The notes beneath the pieces are model-generated. The model saw only the letters and a list, made by a program, of their open reading frames with translations, did no database searches and was not told where the DNA came from. From contig JBDTRR010000023.1 of NCBI GenBank assembly GCA_039931615.1, positions 11,851 through 75,850 on the forward strand: 64,000 bases of DNA. The letters run 5' to 3'. A program made the position numbers and the translations under genes. Positions 8,176-16,446 of the stretch are shown in pieces (position 1 is the first letter of the stretch; the number at the start of each line of letters is the position of its first letter). This DNA comes from JAHFUI01 sp039931615 (GTDB lineage: Bacteria > Acidobacteriota > Vicinamibacteria > Vicinamibacterales > CAVVIG01).

Positions 8176-9078
8176 CTACAGCGGCTCAGCGTCCTGCGCC
8201 AGATCCAGTGTCAGCGGGGCGGCATCGAGCACGCTGACGACCGGCTTTGCGCCGCGGGCCGCCTTCACCACCCGCGCTTCCTCGTAGATGCGGGACGGAA
8301 CCGGCTGGATGCCCCAGACCAGGCCGACCGCCGCCATTGCCCGGATGAGATACCAGGTCGGATCGAACTCCCACCAGTAGAAGCCGTTGCGCGCGGCGCG
8401 CTGGTACCGGTGATGGTTGTTGTGCCACCCCTCGCCGACGGCGAAGACCGCGGTGAACAAATTGTTGCGCGAGGCGTCGTGGGTCTCGAAGCGCCGCGAT
8501 CCGAACATGTGATTGACAGTATTAATAGCGAACGTCGAGTGAGCCAGCGTCACCGTCGGCACGCAAAAGCCCCAGACCAGCCACGGCAAGCCGCCCGCCA
8601 GGAACATCGCCATCGCCAGCAGCAGCGGCGGCACCACGAACCAGCGCTCGAGCCAGGCGATCTCGGCGTCCTTCGAGAAGTCGCGGATCACCGGATTGGA
8701 CAACGGCAGCTGATCGTGGCGGGTGTCGTTCAAAAACCAGCCGATGTGCGCGTAATAGAAGCCGCTGATCGATGGACTGTGCGGATCGCCGTCGCGGTCG
8801 GCGTAGCGGTGATGGTTGACGTGATGGCCGGCCCACCAGAGCGGCCCCTTCTGCATGGCCGCCGTCCCGATGAACGCCCAGACGAAGCGGGCGCCGCGAT
8901 TCATCTGGAAGGCGCGGTGCGCCAGGTAGCGGTGGAAGATCAGCGTCAGGCCAAGCGCCCGGCTGAAATGCGAGACCGCCCACAGCGCGACAAACGCCCA
9001 GCGGAACGGCACCGCGAACACCAGCAGCGCGCTGACCTGCACCAGCCAGAACACACCGATCTGCACAAAATTTGGCAC
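8176..9078 (-). CDS. Membrane acyl desaturase (delta-9 fatty-acid desaturase family)
   Basis: This 300-residue membrane protein has the three histidine boxes of acyl-lipid/acyl-CoA desaturases, HRYLAHR, HHVNHHRYAD and EGWHNNHHRY, plus several hydrophobic segments between them. It would insert a cis double bond into a fatty acyl chain using a di-iron centre and adjust membrane fluidity. It starts with GTG at 9078, two bases after the stop of the ABC permease gene, so it is very likely translated from the same messenger as the ABC/adaptor genes. That is an unusual partner for a desaturase. Confidence 0.92.
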   Translation of the reverse strand: MPNFVQIGVFWLVQVSALLVFAVPFRWAFVALWAVSHFSRALGLTLIFHRYLAHRAFQMNRGARFVWAFIGTAAMQKGPLWWAGHHVNHHRYADRDGDPHSPSISGFYYAHIGWFLNDTRHDQLPLSNPVIRDFSKDAEIAWLERWFVVPPLLLAMAMFLAGGLPWLVWGFCVPTVTLAHSTFAINTVNHMFGSRRFETHDASRNNLFTAVFAVGEGWHNNHHRYQRAARNGFYWWEFDPTWYLIRAMAAVGLVWGIQPVPSRIYEEARVVKAARGAKPVVSVLDAAPLTLDLAQDAEPL

Positions 9079-9080
9079 GG

Positions 9081-10247
9081 TTAAATCTCTCGAAGGGCGC
9101 GGGCGACCGGAATGCGGGCGGCGCGCAGCGCCGGCAGCAGGCCGCCGGCCGCGCCCATCAACGCGGCGAATAGCAGACCTTCAACGAGCAACATCGGAGT
9201 GATGCGGAACTTGAAGGCGACCTCACTGAAGCTGGAGAAATTGGTGGTACCGGTCGACAGGCCATGCACCGGCAGCGCCAGCAGGCAGCCGACCAGCCCG
9301 CCGGCGATGGCCAGCGCCATCGACTCCGTCACGAAGGCGGTGACGATCTTCGTCCGGGAAAACCCGAGCGCCCGCAGCGTGCCGATTTCGCGCGTCCGGT
9401 AGGCGACGGCGGCGTACATCGTGTTCATGGCGCCGAACACCGCGCCAACCGACAGGATCAGCGTGACGAACGTTCCGAAGATACGGATGACCGTGGTCAT
9501 CGCCACCGACTGGGCGGTGTAATAGTCCTGCTCGCGCTGCGGCTGCAGGTAGAGCCGCGGATCACCCTCGACCGCGCTCTTGAAGGACTCGAACGCGGTC
9601 GGGTCGACCAGTTTCACGGTGATCGACTGATAGCCGGTGCGCTGGAACGCCGGCGCCATCAGGTCGATATCGCCCCAGATCTCGGACTCGAACGAGGCGT
9701 CGGCGGCCGTAAAGACGCCGACGACGCGCCAGGTGGCGGTGCCGAATTTCACGTCGCTGCCGAGCGTCAGACCCTTGAAGCGGCCCACCGCCAGCCTGCC
9801 GGCGTTGATCTCGCGCGACCCCGGCGTGAACCGCCGCCCCTCGACGATCTCCAGCGACTCGCGGACGTCGTAGGCCCGCGAGCCGACGCCGCGAATCGGC
9901 ACGTTGGCCGGCTGGTTGTCCGACAGCCGCGGCAGCGCAATCGCCAGGACCAGTTCCGGCGACGCCAGCGGATGGCCGTCGGCCGCCCGCGCCACCTGCG
10001 GCAGGCTCTCGACCAGCGGCACGTCCGTTCGCGCCACGGCGCTGAGACTCTCGGCGGTGGCGCCCTTCCGCAGCACGATGGCGTTCTGCGGCGACCCGCT
10101 CGCCACCAGCGTGGCGCGAAACCCCTGGGCGATCGCCAGCGTCATCACGAAGACCGCGACGACCATGGCGATACCGCCGGCGGTCATCGCCGCCGTCCCC
10201 TTGCGGACGACCATCGAGCGCAGGTTGTAGCTGGCGATCAGTCCCAT
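9081..10247 (-). CDS. FtsX/MacB-type ABC transporter permease (second copy)
   Basis: A 388-residue permease with an N-terminal membrane helix after residue 15, a large periplasmic domain at about 45-260, and three C-terminal helices with the FtsX-domain pattern (YRTREIGTLRALGFSRTKI). It pairs with the upstream permease 10291-11442, the ATPase and the adaptor to form a tripartite-style exporter of lipids, peptides or drugs. Its ATG is the last of three tandem ATGs created by a 14-bp repeat in the intercistronic gap. Confidence 0.9.
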   Translation of the reverse strand: MGLIASYNLRSMVVRKGTAAMTAGGIAMVVAVFVMTLAIAQGFRATLVASGSPQNAIVLRKGATAESLSAVARTDVPLVESLPQVARAADGHPLASPELVLAIALPRLSDNQPANVPIRGVGSRAYDVRESLEIVEGRRFTPGSREINAGRLAVGRFKGLTLGSDVKFGTATWRVVGVFTAADASFESEIWGDIDLMAPAFQRTGYQSITVKLVDPTAFESFKSAVEGDPRLYLQPQREQDYYTAQSVAMTTVIRIFGTFVTLILSVGAVFGAMNTMYAAVAYRTREIGTLRALGFSRTKIVTAFVTESMALAIAGGLVGCLLALPVHGLSTGTTNFSSFSEVAFKFRITPMLLVEGLLFAALMGAAGGLLPALRAARIPVARALREI

Positions 10248-10286
10248 CTCACTTGGCCCATCTCACTTGGCCCATCTCACTTGGCC
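10245..10286 (-). repeat. Three tandem copies of a 14-bp unit carrying the start codon
   Basis: The unit GGCCAAGTGAGATG (minus strand) is repeated three times between the stop of one permease gene (10291) and the coding start of the next (10247). Each copy brings an ATG preceded by GTGAG. Because 14 is not a multiple of three, the two upstream ATGs open frames of only 8 and 7 codons, each closed by TGA, and only the last ATG reads into the permease. A degenerate fourth copy (TGAGGTG) overlaps the upstream stop codon. Confidence 0.9.
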
Positions 10287-10290
10287 CACC

Positions 10291-11442
10291 TCAGGCGACC
10301 CGCCGCAGCGCATCGACGATCTTGAGCCGGGCCGCCATCGTCGCCGGAATCACGCCGGCGACGATGCCAATGACGGCGCTGAGCCCGATCCCGATCGCGA
10401 CATTGGTGTTGTTGACGGAGATCTCCGGAATGAAGCCGCCGCTCGGAAAGAAGCCGGGATTGACCAGGAGCCGCGCCAGCAGCGCGCCGAGCAGGCCGCC
10501 GCCGAGCGCCATCAGCAGCCCTTCCCCGGCAATCAGCAGGAAGATTGTCGCCGACTGGAAGCCGAGCGTCCGCATGACGGCGATTTCCATGGTCCGCTCG
10601 CGCACCGCCATCGCCATCGTGTTGCCGGCGACGAACAGCGTCGTGATGACGACGGCCAGCGCGACGCTGCCGAGCAGGAGATTGATGTTGCCGAACATCG
10701 AGACGAAGGTGCTCTGGAACGCCTTCTCGGTGTCGGTCTTGGTCTCGAACGGAGAGTTGGCGAACTTCTGGTCGATGGCGCCGGACACCTGGGCGGCCTG
10801 GTCGGGGTTGGCAATCTGCGCGACGTACCACCCGGCCTGCCCCTTCTCCACCGACCGCTCGTCGGCATACTTCCACTGAAACAGCATCGACTGGTTGTCG
10901 ACGGCGCCGCCGCCCGACCGGTAGACGCCGCGGACGGTGAAGTCGAAGTCCTGCGTTCCGTAGATCGGGATGCCGACCTGCAACGTGATCTTGTCGCCGA
11001 TCTTGAACCCGTAGTTCCGGACCAGTCCTTCGCCGACGATACAGCCGGTGCGGTCGTCGAGGAAGGCGCGCTTCTCCTCCGGTGTGAGCAGGATCTCCGG
11101 ATAGATGCGGAGGTAGCTTTCCGGCTCGACGGCAAACTGGGCGAAGAAATTCTGCGGATCCTTATAGACGCCGCCGAACCAGTTGGCCCAGGTGACGTCC
11201 TGCACTCCCGGGATGCTCTTGATCGTCTCGCCGTGGCTGATCGGCATCGCGAAAAAGAGCGACGTCGAGCGCTGGGTGACGATGCGCGTCGACGAGCTGG
11301 CCTCGGCGCCGGCGTTGAAGCCGTCGAGCACCGCCCGCAGCGACGCGAACAGGAACACGGCAATGGCGACGCTCAGCACGGTCAGCGCCGTCCGCCGTTT
11401 GCTGCGGCGGGCGCTTTTCAGCACCAGGGATAGAAACTTCAT
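10291..11442 (-). CDS. FtsX/MacB-type ABC transporter permease (first copy)
   Basis: This 383-residue protein has a membrane helix near residues 18-40, a periplasmic region, and a C-terminal FtsX domain (VRERTMEIAVMRTLGFQS) with three helices. It resembles the neighbouring permease in architecture but the two are clearly diverged, as expected for a heterodimeric transporter. Its stop is 43 bp before the second permease gene. Its start is 97 bp downstream of the ATPase gene. All lie on the minus strand in one apparent operon. Confidence 0.9.
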   Translation of the reverse strand: MKFLSLVLKSARRSKRRTALTVLSVAIAVFLFASLRAVLDGFNAGAEASSSTRIVTQRSTSLFFAMPISHGETIKSIPGVQDVTWANWFGGVYKDPQNFFAQFAVEPESYLRIYPEILLTPEEKRAFLDDRTGCIVGEGLVRNYGFKIGDKITLQVGIPIYGTQDFDFTVRGVYRSGGGAVDNQSMLFQWKYADERSVEKGQAGWYVAQIANPDQAAQVSGAIDQKFANSPFETKTDTEKAFQSTFVSMFGNINLLLGSVALAVVITTLFVAGNTMAMAVRERTMEIAVMRTLGFQSATIFLLIAGEGLLMALGGGLLGALLARLLVNPGFFPSGGFIPEISVNNTNVAIGIGLSAVIGIVAGVIPATMAARLKIVDALRRVA

Positions 11443-11539
11443 GGCTTGCCTTCACCGCACGAAAATGAACGCCGCGCACCCGGACCGGACTCGAACGCGC
11501 CGGCGGCGCGTCGGGCCAGCCGTGCCGGCCCGGCGCCCG

Positions 11540-12244
11540 CTATGACACTGCCTGTGCCCCGCTCGCCGCGAGCTGGGCGACGAACGTGCCCTTCTCCAGG
11601 TGCAGCACGCGGCGGGTCCGCTCGGCCGCATGCGGATCATGGGTGACCAGCACAATCGTCTTCTTGAACTCGGTGTTGAGCCGCTGCAGCAGGGTCAGGA
11701 TTTCCCCCGCCGATTTGGCATCGAGATCGCCGGTCGGTTCGTCCGCCAGCAGGACCACCGGATCGGTCACGATCGCCCGGGCGATGGCGACGCGCTGCTC
11801 CTGGCCGCCAGACAGCTGCCGCGGATAGTGCTGCGCGCGCTCGCCGAGACCGACGATGTTGAGGGCGGTGAGGACGTGCTCGCGGCGCTGCTTCTTCGTC
11901 AGGTTGGTCAGGAGCAGCGGCAGCTCGACGTTCTCGAAGGCGGTCAGCACCGGGATCAGGTTGTAGAGCTGGAAGATGAATCCGATGTGCTGCGCCCGCC
12001 ACGACGCCAGCGCGCGCTCCGACAGCCCGGTGATCTCGGTGTCGCCGACGTGAATCGTGCCGCGGCTCGGCCGATCGATGCCGGCGAGCAGGTTCAGCAG
12101 CGTCGACTTGCCCGATCCAGACGGCCCCATCAGCGCGAGAAAGTCGCCCTCGGGCACCGAAATCGAGACATTGGCGAGGACCGGGATTTCCATCGCATCC
12201 CGGCGATAGAGCTTCGACACGTCGCGGACTTCAATCAACGCCAT
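11540..12244 (-). CDS. ABC transporter ATP-binding protein (LolD/MacB family)
   Basis: A 234-residue nucleotide-binding subunit with Walker A GPSGSGKST, Q-loop FQLYNLIP, signature LSGGQEQRVAIARA, Walker B VVLLADEPTGDLD and switch His in THDPHAAE. LNLLAGID and the GDLD extension are typical of the lipoprotein/MacB-type exporter group. The ATG at 12244 is preferred over a TTG 9 bp upstream. It would energise the two downstream permeases. A structured 175-bp gap separates it from the upstream adaptor gene. Confidence 0.95.
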   Translation of the reverse strand: MALIEVRDVSKLYRRDAMEIPVLANVSISVPEGDFLALMGPSGSGKSTLLNLLAGIDRPSRGTIHVGDTEITGLSERALASWRAQHIGFIFQLYNLIPVLTAFENVELPLLLTNLTKKQRREHVLTALNIVGLGERAQHYPRQLSGGQEQRVAIARAIVTDPVVLLADEPTGDLDAKSAGEILTLLQRLNTEFKKTIVLVTHDPHAAERTRRVLHLEKGTFVAQLAASGAQAVS

Positions 12245-12281
12245 GGCTAGCAAGGCTCCGCCTCAGACCGCCGAGGAAAAT

Positions 12282-12408
12282 GCAAGGCGGTGGCGGCTTC
12301 GCCTTGCTCGCAGCAGTGTTGCCTGCCCCGCCTCCGGCGGGGCGAGACGTCTTGCCGGCCGATCGAGAAAAGCGACTCGTTCGCATGGATTCCCGGCAGC
12401 AAGACGTC
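12282..12408. other. Structured intercistronic region with three perfect hairpins
   Basis: Between adaptor and ATPase genes lie three inverted repeats: GCAAGGCG/CGCCTTGC (12282-12289 and 12300-12307), GCCCCGCC/GGCGGGGC (12325-12332 and 12336-12343) and GACGTCTTGC/GCAAGACGTC (12346-12355 and 12399-12408). None is followed by a T-tract on the minus strand. It could be a repeat element, an RNA-processing or stability structure that tunes expression within the operon, or both. Confidence 0.5.
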
Positions 12409-12419
12409 CGGTCAACCGA

Positions 12420-13697
12420 TCAACTGCCGGTCTTGACCCGCACCCGCGAGCGATCCGTCAGGCCCGCCGGCGCGTTCAGGATCACCGCCTCGCCGGGGAG
12501 CAGGCCGCTCGTCACCTCGATCTGATCGATCCGATCGGCGCCGAGCTGGACCGGGCGCCGCGTCGCGGTGCCGCCCGTGACCACCCAGACCGAGCCCTGA
12601 CTCCCCTGGGCGGCGACGGCGCGTTTCGGAACCAGGATGGCCGGTGTCGCGGGCGCGGCGGCGGACTGGGCGTTGGCCTGGGCGGCCGCCTGGACGCGCG
12701 GCTCCTGGAACGTCACGCTGGCGGTCATCTCCGGCTTGACGTGGACATCCGCGTCAAGGATCGTGACGCGCACCTCGACGATCGCCTTGGCCCGATCAGC
12801 GGAGGGGAAGATCTGTCGGAGCCGGCCCTTGAACGTGACATCCGGATAGGCCTGGAGCTTGACCGCCGCCGGCATGTTGGCGCCGAGCTTGGCGACGCTG
12901 TTCTCGCTGACCTCGGTCTGCACCTCAAGCTCGTTGAGGTCGGCAATCGTCGCGATCGCTCCGCCCTCGCGGGTCGCCTGGCCGGCGACGCCGAAGGGCG
13001 AGACGGTTTCGCCGACCTCGGCGCGCTTCCGGATGACCGAGCCGTCGAACGGGGCCCGGACGTTGGTGTTCTCCAGCGCTTCATCGATCACCCGCACCCG
13101 CGCCGTCGCGCTGGCAATCGCCGCGTCCGCCGACTTGACGCGCGCATCGGACACCTCGAGGACCGATTCGGCGCCGGTCAGCGCGGCGGTGGTGGTGATG
13201 CCGTCCTTCATCAGCGCGCGCTGCCGCTCGAGCGCCCGTGCATCCTCGCCGCGCGCGGCGAATGCCTGGACGCGCTGCGCTTCGGCTTCGGCGACGGCGC
13301 GCCGCGCCGCCTCGAGCTGCGCATCGATGTCGGCGTGCTCAATCTGGGCGATCACCTCGCCCCGCCGCACGCGTGTCCCTTCCTCGATGCTGAGGACCGC
13401 GATCCGGCCGCCCACCTTGACGCCGACGTCGCTGCTGTGCCGCGCGACCACGTAGCCGGTGGCGACCAGGACTGGCAGCGCGTCGGCTTCACCGGAGGCC
13501 GGAGCAGCCAGCTGGATCGCCCGTACCACGTCGACCTCGGGCGCGCGCCGCTGGTCCACCCAGTCGCGCGCCGCCGGGTACGCCGCGGCGGCGCCGGCCG
13601 CCAGCACGATCACCACCAGCCACGGCAGCCATGGCCGGCGCCGCGACGCATGGCGATCGATGCGCAGCGTCGCAAGATCGTCGACCTGAATGGACAC
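12420..13697 (-). CDS. HlyD/MacA-family periplasmic adaptor subunit
   Basis: The 425-residue protein has one N-terminal membrane anchor (WLPWLVVIVLAAGAAAAYPA), a split lipoyl/biotin-like domain (VKVGGRIAVLSIEEGTRVRRGE and the returning VRAPFDGSVIRKRAEVGETV), an alanine-rich alpha-hairpin at about 125-215, and beta-barrel and membrane-proximal domains. An alanine/glutamine linker sits near residue 345. It bridges an inner-membrane transporter to an outer-membrane channel or substrate. The ABC subunits lie immediately downstream, whereas no TolC-like gene is present in the window. Confidence 0.9.
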   Translation of the reverse strand: MSIQVDDLATLRIDRHASRRRPWLPWLVVIVLAAGAAAAYPAARDWVDQRRAPEVDVVRAIQLAAPASGEADALPVLVATGYVVARHSSDVGVKVGGRIAVLSIEEGTRVRRGEVIAQIEHADIDAQLEAARRAVAEAEAQRVQAFAARGEDARALERQRALMKDGITTTAALTGAESVLEVSDARVKSADAAIASATARVRVIDEALENTNVRAPFDGSVIRKRAEVGETVSPFGVAGQATREGGAIATIADLNELEVQTEVSENSVAKLGANMPAAVKLQAYPDVTFKGRLRQIFPSADRAKAIVEVRVTILDADVHVKPEMTASVTFQEPRVQAAAQANAQSAAAPATPAILVPKRAVAAQGSQGSVWVVTGGTATRRPVQLGADRIDQIEVTSGLLPGEAVILNAPAGLTDRSRVRVKTGS

Positions 13698-13711
13698 GGG
13701 CGCGGAGAACC

Positions 13712-13936
13712 CTAGCCTTCTTCTTCGAACTCTTCTTCCTCAGGCGGGCCGAGGCGGGTCGAGGGACGGAGCGCTTCGCGGTAATCGAACAGGGGAAGAT
13801 CGCGAACGTGCAGCGACAGCGTGCAGGCCGGGGATTTCTGATCGACCACGACGGTGACCGGACTGCCTTCAACACCTTCGCGGAAAGCGATGCGGCAGCC
13901 GCAGGCGAGTCGGGCGTGCGTGAATCCCTTCAACAT
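13712..13936 (-). CDS. Small conserved-looking protein with CxC motif and acidic tail
   Basis: This 74-residue protein has CGC at residues 12-14, a beta-rich centre (GSPVTVVVDQKSPACTLSLH) with a third Cys, and a strongly acidic C-terminus (PPEEEEFEEEG). It ends 14 bp before the adaptor start and shares its strand, so it is probably in the operon. I do not recognise a family. It is retained as a gene because of its position, a sensible start, and non-shadow composition. Confidence 0.5.
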   Translation of the reverse strand: MLKGFTHARLACGCRIAFREGVEGSPVTVVVDQKSPACTLSLHVRDLPLFDYREALRPSTRLGPPEEEEFEEEG

Positions 13937-14015
13937 GTGCTTTCCATCATACTATAGCCGGCCGCCGCGGCCGGACGATCTCGACCGCATGGATCGGCGC
14001 TCCGGCCGTGCGGCT

Positions 14016-14621
14016 TCAGAGGGGAAGATTGTCTTGCGGCAGGAGCATCCGGATCTGATGCTCGAACTCGTCCTTCACCCGCTTCTCGAGCGGTTCGTCC
14101 GACGCTTTTGTCGGCGGCAACCCGGTGTGCTTGGCGCAGATCAAGCCGTCGCGCGAGATGACGACGCTGGTCGGGATCCCCCACATCGGCCCGTACGCTT
14201 CCTGCACGTCGTCGTGTCCGAGGCCCTGCAGCACCGGATAGTTCATTTTGTATTCCGCCACGTACGGCTCGAGCTGCTTGACCGTGTCGTCGACCGAGAC
14301 GCCGATCACCTGCAGGCCGTGCTTCCCGTACTTCTCCTGCAGCTCGACGAAGCCGGGGATCTCGAACTTGCACGGGCCGCACCAGGTGGCCCAGAAGTCG
14401 AGCAGGATGACCTTACCCTTGTAGTCCGAGAGCTTGACGTCGGTGCCGCGGACGTCTTTCATCGTGAAATCGAGATTGGCCGGCTTGGCGTCCGCCGGGC
14501 AGGCGGCCCCCGCGGGCCGGTTCGCGGTTCGCGCCGACCACGGCCACGGCAGCGGAACGGCCATCGTCAGCGCGGCGAGTGCCAGCGCGCTCAAGGCCGC
14601 GACAATCCATCGAATACGCAT
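14016..14621 (-). CDS. TlpA-family thiol:disulfide oxidoreductase
   Basis: A 201-residue secreted or membrane-anchored thioredoxin-fold protein. It has an N-terminal hydrophobic segment (ALSALALAALTMAVPL), the TlpA/AhpC-type core FTMKDVRGTDVKLSDYKGKV, active site FWATWCGPCKFE, and the cis-Pro loop GIPTSVVISRDG. Such proteins keep periplasmic cysteines reduced, for example for cytochrome c maturation, which fits the many haem lipoproteins in the window. ATG 14621 places the signal at the N-terminus. It lies between the anti-sigma and small acidic protein genes. Confidence 0.9.
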   Translation of the reverse strand: MRIRWIVAALSALALAALTMAVPLPWPWSARTANRPAGAACPADAKPANLDFTMKDVRGTDVKLSDYKGKVILLDFWATWCGPCKFEIPGFVELQEKYGKHGLQVIGVSVDDTVKQLEPYVAEYKMNYPVLQGLGHDDVQEAYGPMWGIPTSVVISRDGLICAKHTGLPPTKASDEPLEKRVKDEFEHQIRMLLPQDNLPL

Positions 14622-14664
14622 AGCGGATAAGCCTCTTGCCACGATTCTAGTTCACCGCCGCCGA

Positions 14665-15429
14665 TCAGCGAAGCGCGCTGTGGACGAACGATGTCATGCG
14701 CTCGACTTCGGCGCGGGGTTCGCGCGCGACCAGGACGAAGGTCCGGTTGCCGACCGACCAGACGGCCGCCTGGTGCCCCAACACCTCGACGAGCTGTTCG
14801 GCTCGCGCGCTCTTCGGCAGCATGAAGATCGACACCGGGTGACCGTGGTGCCGGTACATGATGTGCGCCACGACCCCTTCGCCGTAGAGACAAGGCCGCG
14901 CCCCGACCAGTTCCAGACCGATCTCTTCGGCGTGCTCCGGCAGGTGCATCTGCCAGTCGAAGCGCGACGCCATCGCACGTTCGACCGCCTGCGCCTCCTG
15001 GTGCGTGCCCATCACGTTGTTGATGACGCGAAAGCACTTGAGATGGTCGGCGGTGAGCTCGGCCGCGAGCAGTTGCGTCGACCGCGCGGTCGCCTCGTAG
15101 ACGAACGCGCCGGCGACGACGAGGACGAGGGTGGCGGCCAGCGCCAGCGGCATGACGCGGTCCCGCCACGAGCGCGCGGCGGGCGGGGCCGGGACCGGCC
15201 GGCCGAGCGACGCAAGGCGGGTCCGCAGCGCAGCAGGAGACGACTCGGCCCCGGCGAGCACGGATCGCCGCGCCCGCAGCAACCCCTGCACGGCCCGTTC
15301 GGCACTGACCCGTCCGCGGCAGGCGCGGCACTCCTGGAGGTGGCGGTCGACGAGGTGGCGATCGGCCGGCGTGATCTCCTCGTCGACGAACGGCGTGACC
15401 AGCGGGTCGATCTGATGACAATCGGACAT
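14665..15429 (-). CDS. Anti-sigma factor with zinc-finger-like N-terminus
   Basis: The 254-residue protein begins with a ZAS-type zinc-binding region (HLVDRHLQECRACRG: His plus CxxC), then a single membrane helix (LALAATLVLVVAGAFVYEA, about 94-112), then a periplasmic domain rich in His (YRHHGHPVSIFMLP). It would sequester the ECF sigma factor encoded just upstream until a periplasmic signal acts. The gap to the sigma gene is 87 bp and includes a 14-bp direct repeat. The linkage to TlpA suggests redox or envelope stress, which is an inference. Confidence 0.85.
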   Translation of the reverse strand: MSDCHQIDPLVTPFVDEEITPADRHLVDRHLQECRACRGRVSAERAVQGLLRARRSVLAGAESSPAALRTRLASLGRPVPAPPAARSWRDRVMPLALAATLVLVVAGAFVYEATARSTQLLAAELTADHLKCFRVINNVMGTHQEAQAVERAMASRFDWQMHLPEHAEEIGLELVGARPCLYGEGVVAHIMYRHHGHPVSIFMLPKSARAEQLVEVLGHQAAVWSVGNRTFVLVAREPRAEVERMTSFVHSALR

Positions 15430-15473
15430 GGCGTGATGGGCTCGGATTCTGGACTCGAACTATCGCTCTCGGT

Positions 15474-15501
15474 TGGCGCCTCTCGTCTGGCGCCTCTCGT
15501 C
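15474..15501. repeat. Two tandem copies of a 14-bp unit between sigma and anti-sigma genes
   Basis: TGGCGCCTCTCGTC occurs twice head to tail (15474-15487 and 15488-15501). The unit differs in sequence from the 14-bp repeat at 10245 but has the same length and also sits in an intercistronic gap. Confidence 0.8.
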
Positions 15502-15516
15502 TGCTGGGACGTCGGC

Positions 15517-16101
15517 CTACGTCTTGGCGCCCACGAGCGGTCGCAACGCGCTCAACTGGTCGAACAGCATGCGGCGGCCGCGCGAGATGCGCGACATCAC
15601 CGTGCCGGCCGGGATCGCCAGCATGCTGGCGATTTCGGCGTAGGAAAACTCTTCCACGTCACGTAACCAGACCGCCTGGCGGAACGCCTCGGGCAGCGCC
15701 TCGATCGCCCGCTTCAGATCGGGATCGAGCGTCTCGCGCAGCAGCAGCGTTTCCGGCGTGTCGACGAAACGGGCCGCACCGACATCGGCCGGCGCGTCAG
15801 CGGCTCGGTCGACCGTCTCGCTGTCGAACGTCACCGCCTCGCGATGGCGATCGCGGGCCCGGTTGCGCGCCGTGTTGTGCAGGATCGTGAACAACCACGC
15901 CTTCAGGTTGGTGCCCGGCTCGAACCGATCGACCGCGCGAAAGGCCTTTAGATACGTTTCCTGCACGAGATCTTCCGCATCGGCCGGGACGCGGGTCAGC
16001 CGCAGCGCCGTTCGATACAGGCTGTCGAGACACGCCAGCGCGTCGGCCTCGAACGTGGCAGCCTCGGTTTGGGCCGTTTGACGGCCTCGCACTATGCGCA
16101 T
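15517..16101 (-). CDS. ECF-family RNA polymerase sigma factor
   Basis: This 194-residue sigma-70-family factor shows region 2 (YRTALRLTRVPADAEDLVQETYLKAF, then NLKAWLFTILHNTARNRARD) and region 4 (IEALPEAFRQAVWLRDVEEFSYAEIASML and AIPAGTVMSRISRGR). It lacks regions 1 and 3, as is usual for ECF factors, and heads a minus-strand gene series with its anti-sigma factor. It probably autoregulates. Candidate targets are TlpA and the ABC/desaturase genes downstream. Confidence 0.93.
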   Translation of the reverse strand: MRIVRGRQTAQTEAATFEADALACLDSLYRTALRLTRVPADAEDLVQETYLKAFRAVDRFEPGTNLKAWLFTILHNTARNRARDRHREAVTFDSETVDRAADAPADVGAARFVDTPETLLLRETLDPDLKRAIEALPEAFRQAVWLRDVEEFSYAEIASMLAIPAGTVMSRISRGRRMLFDQLSALRPLVGAKT

Positions 16102-16446
16102 TGACGCCGGCGCTTGCAGGGGTAAACCCTGCCGGTGCCCTGTTTATTCCCCGGTGGTGCCTGTCGCCTGAGCCGTTCGCCGCGCCCGCACGACAGCGCT
16201 TCGATCAGTCTACGCGAGGAGACGTCCGCTGGCGCGTCGGATCGTGTGTCTGGAACCGCGCCGCCGCGGCCGGGCGCGCGACGCGGGCCCTGTCGCCGAA
16301 AAGGGTCGCGGGCCGCAGCAGCCAGAGGACAACCGCGGCCAGGATCAGCGGAAATCGTCGCGGATCAGCGTTTGCAGGCACCCCGCCATCACGATAAGAT
16401 CGCAGTTCCCTCTGTGTGCCTGTTGCTTCTGCCCGAGGTATTGCTT
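16102..16446. other. 345-bp divergent intergenic region, no gene
   Basis: This is the shared upstream region of the sigma-factor gene (minus) and the large outer-membrane metalloprotease gene (plus). A perfect inverted repeat GCAGGG-GTAAA-CCCTGC (16116-16132) lies 15 bp from the sigma start and could be an operator or ECF promoter element. I see no RNA gene and no convincing coding frame in the rest. Confidence 0.45.
16116..16132. promoter_or_regulatory. Possible operator or autoregulatory site of the ECF sigma gene
   Basis: Inverted repeat GCAGGG (16116-16121) and CCCTGC (16127-16132), separated by GTAAA. On the minus strand it reads GCAGGG-TTTAC-CCCTGC directly upstream of the sigma gene. 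The position suggests regulation; no known consensus was matched. Confidence 0.25.
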
